DNA of 5,004 bases, taken from Rhodoferax sp. (lineage in GTDB: Bacteria; Pseudomonadota; Gammaproteobacteria; Burkholderiales; Burkholderiaceae). Positions 1-5,004 of this stretch are shown here, one piece after another (the first letter of the stretch is position 1; each line of letters opens with the position of its first letter). The notes beneath the pieces were generated by a model, which did no database searches, had not been told where the DNA came from, and saw only the letters and a list, made by a program, of their open reading frames with translations. The stretch is from NCBI GenBank assembly GCA_020048295.1, contig JAIFMT010000183.1, positions 1 through 5,004 on the forward strand, given 5' to 3'. The translations under genes were made by a program, and so were the position numbers.

Positions 1-84
1 AGCAGGCGGGATTCGAACCCGCGGAGGGTTTTACCCCTCGCACGCTTTCCAGGCGTGTGACTTAAACCGCTCATCCACCGCTCC
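1..84 (-). tRNA. tRNA-Ser(GGA), 3' end cut by window edge
   Basis: Read on the minus strand this folds as a class II tRNA. The acceptor 5' strand is GGAGCGG (84-78). A short D arm is followed by an anticodon stem CACGC/GCGTG around the loop CTGGAAA, which gives anticodon GGA at 50-48. A long variable arm (GAGGG..CCCTC) identifies a serine-type tRNA. The T arm is GCGGG/CCCGC with loop TTCGAAT. The 3' acceptor strand is visible as CTGCT; the last two acceptor bases, the discriminator base and any encoded CCA lie outside the window. The visible acceptor pairs are normal, including one G-U. It should decode UCC and UCU. It is transcribed in the same direction as the upstream operon. Identification is firm; only the 3' terminus is unseen. 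Confidence 0.96.
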
Positions 85-94
85 GAAGCCGCGC

Positions 95-122
95 AGTTTA
101 CCCCAGATTTGGCTTTTGCCAG
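95..122 (-). promoter_or_regulatory. Candidate sigma70-type promoter for the tRNA-Ser gene
   Basis: On the minus strand a -35-like CTGGCA (122-117, four of six consensus bases) lies 16 bp from a -10-like TAAACT (100-95, four of six). The start site would fall around 88, only a few bases ahead of the mature tRNA 5' end at 84. Position and spacing fit a tRNA promoter, but both boxes are imperfect and the leader would be very short. This is pattern matching only. Confidence 0.3.
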
Positions 123-293
123 CCTTGCGGGATGCGATTCAAGGTGCATGGTGTAGTGAGTAGAGGGGTGGCTGTCTTGTGCACCCTTGGCTCAGAGGAC
201 TCGGGAAAATGACGTTCGATTCAAATTGGCAGGGAGTTGAGTAAAACGCGCCATGGTGGAACTGGCGTGACGCTCAATATGCTACATATAAAA

Positions 294-326
294 TAGCTGT
301 ATTCGCTTATCCAGTAAGGGCTAGAG
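294..326 (+). repeat. REP-like palindromic element, intergenic copy
   Basis: The 33-base core follows TAGCT-N5-CGC-N11-GGGCTA-N-AG. The outer arms TAGC (294-297) and GCTA (320-323) are complementary, and an inner CTTA (306-309) pairs with TAAG (315-318) around the loop TCCAG. A/T-rich bases flank it on the left. It begins 25 bases past the stop codon of the minus-strand transglutaminase gene, a typical position for REP elements at operon 3' ends. I recall very similar sequences (TAGCT..CGCTTa..taAGsGCTAGAG) scattered through Comamonadaceae genomes, but could not check this. A copy with the same spacing occurs at 3077-3109. It may stabilise the 3' end of the operon mRNA or weakly terminate it; no T tract supports the latter. 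Confidence 0.55.
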
Positions 327-350
327 GGTGAAAAGTCTTAAAAGTGCCTG

Positions 351-2387
351 CTACTTGATGCCGTGACGGCTGTCGAGCTGCCGCAGCTCGCGTCGCAATG
401 TGGCCAGCTGCCTTCTGAAGTCGGCGGTTCCCGGCGCGTAGCGCAAGGCTTCCAGGTGCAGCAGCCAGCGCCGCAGCGCTTGCGCATTGGGTTGGTTTGC
501 CCGGGCAGGCGTATCAAGCAACTGCGCCAGTTGGCGCGGCGTGCTGTTGACGGCAACGGCGATGCCGGCGCGCTGCAGCTGCCGGGCGGCGCGCGCCAGT
601 AGCCGCAGCCAGGGGTCCTGACGCTGACGCTCCCAGGCGCTCCAGCCGGCACCTATCAGGCTGGCGCTGACCACAATGGCGCACAGCAGGTAGATCAGGT
701 CTTCCCAGCTGGGGGATTCGAATCCGATGTCTTTCAGCAGATTGAGCTGGCTGGCCTGGCTGTAGTTCAGCACCCACTGGTTCCAGCGGTTGTTCACCGC
801 CTCCCAGGCGGCGCGCAGATTCAGCGCCACCGCCGGGCTGACCGTGCCAAAAATGGCCGTGGCGATGATGCCGCGCGGCGCCGCCAGGCGGGCGAAGGTG
901 CCGGTGCGCGACGGGGCAACGGCGCTGGTTGGATCCACCCGCACCCAACCCCTGCCAGCCAGCCACACCTCGGCCCAGGCGTGGGCATCGCTTTGGCGCA
1001 CGGTCCAGAAGCCATCCACCGGATTCATCGCACCGCCCTGGTAGCCAGTCACCACCCGCGCCGGAACGTCAGCGGCGCGCATCAGGATGACAAAGCTTGA
1101 CGCGATGTGTTCGCAAAAGCCGGCTTTGCGGTCAAACCAGAATTCGTCGGCAGCGTCGCGGCCATAGACACCGGGCTCCAGCGTATAAACATAACCCCCG
1201 CTGCGCAGCCGTTGCAGCGCTTGCTCGACCAGGCTGGCACCTCTGGCGACACCGGCTGGCACCTGGCGTTGCAGTTCTTGCGCCAGCGCCAGGGTGCGCG
1301 GGTTGTAGCCGCCAGGCAGTGCAAGATAGGCGCTGAGTTGCGCGCTGAACCTGAGCGGGCCATGCGTGAACTGCGGGTAGCTGGTGACCTGATAGCGCAG
1401 CAGCTCGGTGACGTTGCGGTTTTGCAGCCATTGCAGTTCACTGGTCATGCGGGCGCGGCCCTGTGCCAGCTCAGGTGCCTGCGGTGTGGCATCAAGCGTC
1501 AGCAGCCAGGGCTGCTGGTTGGGCTCCAGTGTGACCTGGTAACGCACTGGCGGGCCTTGCACTTGCAGTAGCGCATCTTGTGCCCGCAACCATGCCACCC
1601 CTTCAGCGTGCCGCCAGCTCCTGCCATCAAATTGCGACAGCACCGGGCCGCGAAAATACAGCTCGGGCTGTTGCGGCGGCAACGCGTCAAACTTGATGCG
1701 CATCGCCACACTGTCGTCAAGTGCCAGCGTGGCGATATTGCCCACCGTCATTTGGGCCGACAAGCCACTGCGCCCGGCCATTGCATCACCCGGCATGCCC
1801 CACAGCGGTGCCATGCGCGGAAACAGCATGAACAGCAACAGCATGATCGGCGCGCCCAACAGCGTCATGCTGCCGGCAATACGCGCCGGCAGCCACAGCG
1901 GCGGCCGGCCCACCGGCATGTGGGCGTTGACCAGCGCGGTCAGCAGTCCCCATAGCGCCAGCAGCATGGCGGCTGCCGTCAGCAGCGACTGGGAATAGAA
2001 AAAATTGGTCAGCATCAAGAAGAAGCTGAGGAAAAACACCACAAACGCATCACGCCTGGCGCGCAACTCCAGCGTTTTGAGTGCCAGCAGCACCACCACC
2101 AGGGTGACACCGGCATCGCGGCCGAACACGGTTTTGTAGCTGACCAGCGTGGCCGCAACGGCCAGCGCCAGCAAGCCGATGCGCCACCACTTGCCCGGCA
2201 ACGGCTGGCCGCGCCAGGCCAGCCAGCCGCGCCACAGCATCACCAGCGCGGTCAGGGCGCTGCACCACAGCGGCACCTGCGCTTGCAGTGGCAGCAGCAC
2301 CCAGGCAATCACCCCCAGCATGAACAAGGTGTCGCGCGTGTCGCGCGGCAACTGTGCCAGGGCGCTGAGATGGAGGCGGGCGGTCAT
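351..2387 (-). CDS. tgpA: TgpA-type membrane transglutaminase (DUF3488 / transglutaminase-like / DUF4129-like)
   Basis: A 678-residue inner-membrane protein of the TgpA family. Residues about 20-190 form a hydrophobic N-terminal block (DUF3488/TgpA_N) with roughly six or seven membrane helices. Residues about 195-400 are extracytoplasmic. The transglutaminase core follows, with Cys425 (AGFCEHIAS), His469 (SDAHAWAEVW) and Asp485 (RVDPTSAV). The Cys-His and Cys-Asp distances of 44 and 60 residues equal those I recall for P. aeruginosa TgpA (C404/H448/D464), so the site looks intact. A C-terminal helix (about 563-583) leads to a cytoplasmic, DUF4129-like tail of about 90 residues. The family is thought to act on the periplasmic face; the natural substrate is unknown. 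It is the last gene of the MoxR-DUF58-TgpA operon. The ATG at 2387 lacks a recognisable Shine-Dalgarno sequence, so translational coupling is likely. Length and domain order are normal. Confidence 0.93.
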   Translation of the reverse strand: MTARLHLSALAQLPRDTRDTLFMLGVIAWVLLPLQAQVPLWCSALTALVMLWRGWLAWRGQPLPGKWWRIGLLALAVAATLVSYKTVFGRDAGVTLVVVLLALKTLELRARRDAFVVFFLSFFLMLTNFFYSQSLLTAAAMLLALWGLLTALVNAHMPVGRPPLWLPARIAGSMTLLGAPIMLLLFMLFPRMAPLWGMPGDAMAGRSGLSAQMTVGNIATLALDDSVAMRIKFDALPPQQPELYFRGPVLSQFDGRSWRHAEGVAWLRAQDALLQVQGPPVRYQVTLEPNQQPWLLTLDATPQAPELAQGRARMTSELQWLQNRNVTELLRYQVTSYPQFTHGPLRFSAQLSAYLALPGGYNPRTLALAQELQRQVPAGVARGASLVEQALQRLRSGGYVYTLEPGVYGRDAADEFWFDRKAGFCEHIASSFVILMRAADVPARVVTGYQGGAMNPVDGFWTVRQSDAHAWAEVWLAGRGWVRVDPTSAVAPSRTGTFARLAAPRGIIATAIFGTVSPAVALNLRAAWEAVNNRWNQWVLNYSQASQLNLLKDIGFESPSWEDLIYLLCAIVVSASLIGAGWSAWERQRQDPWLRLLARAARQLQRAGIAVAVNSTPRQLAQLLDTPARANQPNAQALRRWLLHLEALRYAPGTADFRRQLATLRRELRQLDSRHGIK

Positions 2388-2426
2388 GGTTTTAGGCTGG
2401 ATGGGATGGCGCGGGGTGCGTTGGCA

Positions 2427-3410
2427 TCATGCCAGGGCCAGTGCGCGCAGGCAGCGTTGCAGATGGGCTGAGCCGCTGTCGGGGGCAATGTCTTGCTGGC
2501 CGAGCTTGAGTCCGTAGCGCAGGCTTAGCTGGTCGGCTTGCAACACCCAGGCACACAGGCGGCTGAGCTGTTGCTCGGGGTGACTTAAGGCCGTGTGCGC
2601 ACGCTCCAGCCAAAAATCCTGCTGTTGCAGGGCCAGGCTGTCGCGGCTGACCAGGTCGCCGGTTTTGGCTACCTTCTTCCACAAAATGGTTTTCAGCGCA
2701 TCGCCTCGGCGGTAGGCGCGCAGGCCGTCGGGCTCGCCCGGCTGCAGGCTGCGCCGGCTGGGGCTGCTGCTGCCCTTGTCCGAATGGCCGACGGGCAGCG
2801 GCGGCGGGTGTGGCTCGGGCTTGGGATACACCAGCAGCTGGGCAGCTGGCCGCCAGAACGTCCAGACACGAAACGTACCCAGCGGAAACAAGGTTTGTGC
2901 CACCAGCGTGGGCAAGCTGTGCAGGCCGCGCCGGGGTGGCTGCCAGGCCAGTTGCACGCGGGCGCTGGCTGTGCCGGCCACGTCGGTCCAGACCCATTGA
3001 TCAGCGTGGTGGACGGTCAAGGCAATGGCGTGGCGTGCGCGCCGCTGGCTGTTCTGTAAATTGATGATAAACTGGGCTGTAGCCCCTGCAAATACTGCGT
3101 CAGAAGCTACTAAATGCATAGTAATTCCACGCAGATTGGCGTGACTCACATGCATCGCCACCAGGGCACAGCCGGCCAGCAAAAAGGTCAGCAGGTAGCC
3201 CAGGTTAAGTTGGTAGTTGATGGACGCCACCAGCAACACCAGCAGCGTCACTGCCAGCATCAGCCCGGCGCGGGTTGGCAGGATATACACGTTGCGCTGC
3301 GTCAGCGTGATGCTGTCAGACCGTGGCAGGCGCGCTTGCCACCACTGCGCCAGCCGGGCGCGGGCGTAGCGCAGCGGATGCCACAGTGAGGGTGGATGCA
3401 CTGCCTGCAT
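2427..3410 (-). CDS. DUF58 family membrane protein (MoxR-associated)
   Basis: A 327-residue protein with two closely spaced membrane helices (about 48-65 and 68-88, around a short SINYQLNLG turn) followed by a soluble domain. The DUF58 signature lies at about 226-256: GEPDGLRAYRRGD and then LWKKVAK, matching the family's LReYxxGD...IhWk pattern. DUF58 proteins have a degenerate von Willebrand A-like fold and nearly always sit beside a MoxR ATPase; their molecular role is not settled. The gene starts 23 bp after the moxR-like stop codon and ends 39 bp before the transglutaminase start, in the same frame as the latter. The ATG at 3410 has no obvious Shine-Dalgarno sequence, but the N-terminus (TLTQRNVYILPTRAGL) fits recalled betaproteobacterial homologues. 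Oddity: codons for about residues 96-119 are AT-rich (TTA, GTA, TCT, TTT, GCA) and contain a REP-like palindrome, although the protein aligns with the family pattern without an insertion. Confidence 0.92.
   Translation of the reverse strand: MQAVHPPSLWHPLRYARARLAQWWQARLPRSDSITLTQRNVYILPTRAGLMLAVTLLVLLVASINYQLNLGYLLTFLLAGCALVAMHVSHANLRGITMHLVASDAVFAGATAQFIINLQNSQRRARHAIALTVHHADQWVWTDVAGTASARVQLAWQPPRRGLHSLPTLVAQTLFPLGTFRVWTFWRPAAQLLVYPKPEPHPPPLPVGHSDKGSSSPSRRSLQPGEPDGLRAYRRGDALKTILWKKVAKTGDLVSRDSLALQQQDFWLERAHTALSHPEQQLSRLCAWVLQADQLSLRYGLKLGQQDIAPDSGSAHLQRCLRALALA
3077..3109 (-). repeat. REP-like palindromic element, copy inside the DUF58 gene
   Basis: On the minus (coding) strand this 33-base stretch follows the same TAGCT-N5-CGC-N11-GGGCTA-N-AG pattern as 294-326, with identical spacing; 18 of 33 bases match. 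In the mRNA, UAGCUUCUG (3109-3101) can pair with CAGGGGCUA (3088-3080), giving nine pairs including two G-U, with a 12-base loop. It is read in frame as residues 101-112 (VASDAVFAGATA). The surrounding bases (about 3056-3125) are A/T-rich, unlike the rest of the gene, as expected if the whole patch came from an element with A/T-rich flanks. Chance resemblance cannot be excluded because the variable bases show no similarity. Confidence 0.42.
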
Positions 3411-3433
3411 GGTCGGGGGTGGGTGGTGTCAGC

Positions 3434-4354
<921 letters not shown>

Positions 4355-4361
4355 GCGACAA

Positions 4362-4365
4362 CCTT
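4362..4365 (-). promoter_or_regulatory. Ribosome binding site of the MoxR ATPase gene
   Basis: On the minus strand AAGG lies seven bases before the ATG at 4354-4352. It is a modest Shine-Dalgarno match at good spacing, and it is the only clear ribosome binding site in the three-gene operon; the two downstream genes lack one. Confidence 0.55.
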
Positions 4366-4373
4366 ACCAAAAA

Positions 4374-4403
4374 ATGATGCGAGGAGACATGAGCTTATGA
4401 CAA
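4374..4403 (-). promoter_or_regulatory. Candidate promoter of the MoxR-DUF58-tgpA operon
   Basis: On the minus strand TTGTCA (4403-4398, five of six bases of the -35 consensus) is separated by 18 bp from CATCAT (4379-4374, four of six of the -10 consensus). Transcription would start near 4367, leaving a leader of about 13 bases that just includes the AAGG ribosome binding site. The -35 box overlaps the start codon of the divergent deacetylase gene, so the two genes could interfere. The -10 box is weak; this is a sequence match only. Confidence 0.3.
4381..4386 (+). promoter_or_regulatory. Ribosome binding site of the deacetylase-family gene
   Basis: GAGGAG lies ten bases before the ATG at 4397 and favours that start over the in-frame ATG at 4403. 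Another ATG at 4389 sits only two bases after it and opens a three-codon frame (ATG AGC TTA TGA) whose stop overlaps the chosen start as ATGA, so it is probably not used, or acts at most as a tiny coupled leader. Confidence 0.6.
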
Positions 4404-5004
4404 TGACCGGATACTTTACCCACCCGAGTTGCCGCAAACACGAAATGGGCCCGGGCCACCCCGAGTGCCCCGAGCGGCTCGATGCCATTGACGACCGCCT
4501 GCTGATCTCGGGCCTGGACGTGGCACTTGACCGGCGCGAGGCCACGCAGGCCGCCACCTCTGACATCGAACTGGCGCATGGTCGCATGTATGTGGCGGCG
4601 ATTCGCGGCCTGAATGCCGAACTCAAGGAAGAAATCACCGCAGGCGGGCCAACCCACCTGCAGATTGACCCCGACACCAGCATCAATATCCACACCTGGA
4701 CGGCAGCGCTCAATGCTGCCGGTGCCGCCATTGATGCCACCGACGCGGTGATGGCCGGCGAAATGGAAAACGCCTTTTGCGCGGTGCGCCCGCCAGGCCA
4801 CCACGCTTGCCGCGAAAAGGCAGGCGGTTTTTGCTTTTTCAACAACGTGGCGATTGCCGCCAAATACGCGCTTGAGCGGCACAACCTGCACCGCGTGGCG
4901 ATCATCGACTTTGATGTCCATCACGGCAACGGCACCGAAGACATCGTCAAGGACGACAACCGCATTTTGATGTGCAGCTTCTACCAGCACCCGTTTTATC
5001 CGAT
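4397..5004 (+). CDS. Histone deacetylase / acetylpolyamine amidohydrolase family protein, 3' partial
   Basis: The first 202 codons of a zinc hydrolase of the histone deacetylase superfamily, cut by the right edge; full-length bacterial members have roughly 300-370 residues. Visible signatures are the N-terminal GPGHPECPERL (18-28), the catalytic histidine pair in RPPGHHA (His135-His136), GFCFFNNVAIAA (144-155), and the zinc-ligand motif DFDVHHGNGT (171-180), in which Asp173 and His175 should bind zinc. The second Asp zinc ligand and the catalytic Tyr lie beyond the window. Bacterial members remove acetyl groups from polyamines, lysines or small molecules; the substrate cannot be told from this part. 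The ATG at 4397 is preceded by GAGGAG. The gene is divergent from the MoxR operon with 42 bp between start codons, so the two probably share a control region. Codon use is GC-rich and ordinary. The long reverse-strand frames across it are shadows. Confidence 0.93.
   Translation, partial: MTMTGYFTHPSCRKHEMGPGHPECPERLDAIDDRLLISGLDVALDRREATQAATSDIELAHGRMYVAAIRGLNAELKEEITAGGPTHLQIDPDTSINIHTWTAALNAAGAAIDATDAVMAGEMENAFCAVRPPGHHACREKAGGFCFFNNVAIAAKYALERHNLHRVAIIDFDVHHGNGTEDIVKDDNRILMCSFYQHPFYP

Larger units (their letters stand above)
85..350. other. Intergenic region between tRNA-Ser and the tgpA operon
   Basis: About 266 bases with no open reading frame of convincing coding character, and visibly less GC-rich than the flanking genes. 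It holds the weak candidate tRNA promoter near its left end and a REP-like palindrome (294-326) near its right end. Other small features are an imperfect 7-bp hairpin (164-170 with 182-188), an 8-base direct repeat CGATTCAA (135-142 and 217-224) and a direct repeat AAAAGT (331-336 and 340-345) next to the tgpA stop codon. I see no classical intrinsic terminator with a T tract on either strand, so where operon transcription ends is not evident. Nothing suggests a gene remnant. Confidence 0.6.

Noticed and set aside
1..84. tRNA-Ser as an integration site for a mobile element in this window
   Set aside because: The tRNA 3' end, where such elements usually insert, points out of the window, and no integrase or repeated tRNA fragment is seen inside it.
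164..188. Hairpin AGGGGTG/CACCCTT as an intrinsic terminator
   Set aside because: The stem includes a wobble pair, the loop is 11 bases, and no T tract follows on either strand.
2427..2429. TGA at the end of the DUF58 gene as a selenocysteine codon joining it to the transglutaminase
   Set aside because: Both proteins have normal ends and lengths for their families, and I see no convincing selenocysteine insertion hairpin directly after the TGA; it is an ordinary stop.
2392..2997. 201-residue minus-strand open frame overlapping the DUF58 gene
   Set aside because: It lies within the DUF58 gene in another frame, has the Ala/Pro/Arg-rich composition typical of shadow frames in GC-rich DNA, and has no recognisable domain.
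4364..4990. 208-residue and 200-residue minus-strand open frames opposite the deacetylase gene
   Set aside because: The forward frame carries unmistakable deacetylase motifs (RPPGHHA, DFDVHHGNGT); the reverse frames are antisense shadows without domain character.

Overview
The window is GC-rich (roughly 60% or more by eye) chromosomal DNA. The gene content, protein style and a short interspersed palindromic repeat suggest a betaproteobacterium, most likely of the Comamonadaceae (Rhodoferax/Polaromonas/Acidovorax-like). That placement is an inference from recalled family patterns, not from a search. The layout is compact and housekeeping-like. I see no prophage, insertion sequence, CRISPR array or toxin-antitoxin locus.

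Layout from left to right: (1) positions 1-84 hold a tRNA-Ser(GGA) gene on the minus strand, cut by the window edge two bases short of the end of its acceptor stem. (2) Positions 85-350 are non-coding. They carry a weak candidate promoter for the tRNA and a REP-like palindromic element just downstream of the next operon. (3) Positions 351-4354 hold a three-gene minus-strand operon, transcribed toward the tRNA: a MoxR-family AAA+ ATPase, a DUF58 membrane protein, and a TgpA-type membrane transglutaminase with an intact Cys-His-Asp triad. (4) From 4397 to the right edge, a histone-deacetylase-family hydrolase is transcribed divergently and runs off the window.

The MoxR-DUF58-transglutaminase trio is a known conserved cluster, matching in content and order the Pseudomonas aeruginosa tgpA (PA2873) region. 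MoxR ATPases are thought to act as chaperones that help assemble or activate partner proteins. DUF58 proteins carry a degenerate von Willebrand-like region and commonly accompany them. TgpA presents a transglutaminase-like domain on the periplasmic side of the inner membrane and is needed for normal growth in P. aeruginosa. The working picture is an envelope-associated complex whose substrate is not visible from sequence. The deacetylase shares only a 42-bp divergent start region with the operon, and no functional link can be shown.

The most unusual signal is a pair of matching short palindromes with the pattern TAGCT-N5-CGC-N11-GGGCTA-N-AG. One lies in the intergenic region. The other lies inside the DUF58 coding sequence, where it is read in frame, stands out as an AT-rich patch with atypical codons, and can fold into a 9-bp hairpin in the mRNA. 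A second oddity is that the DUF58 and transglutaminase genes are in the same reading frame, separated by one TGA and 13 sense codons.
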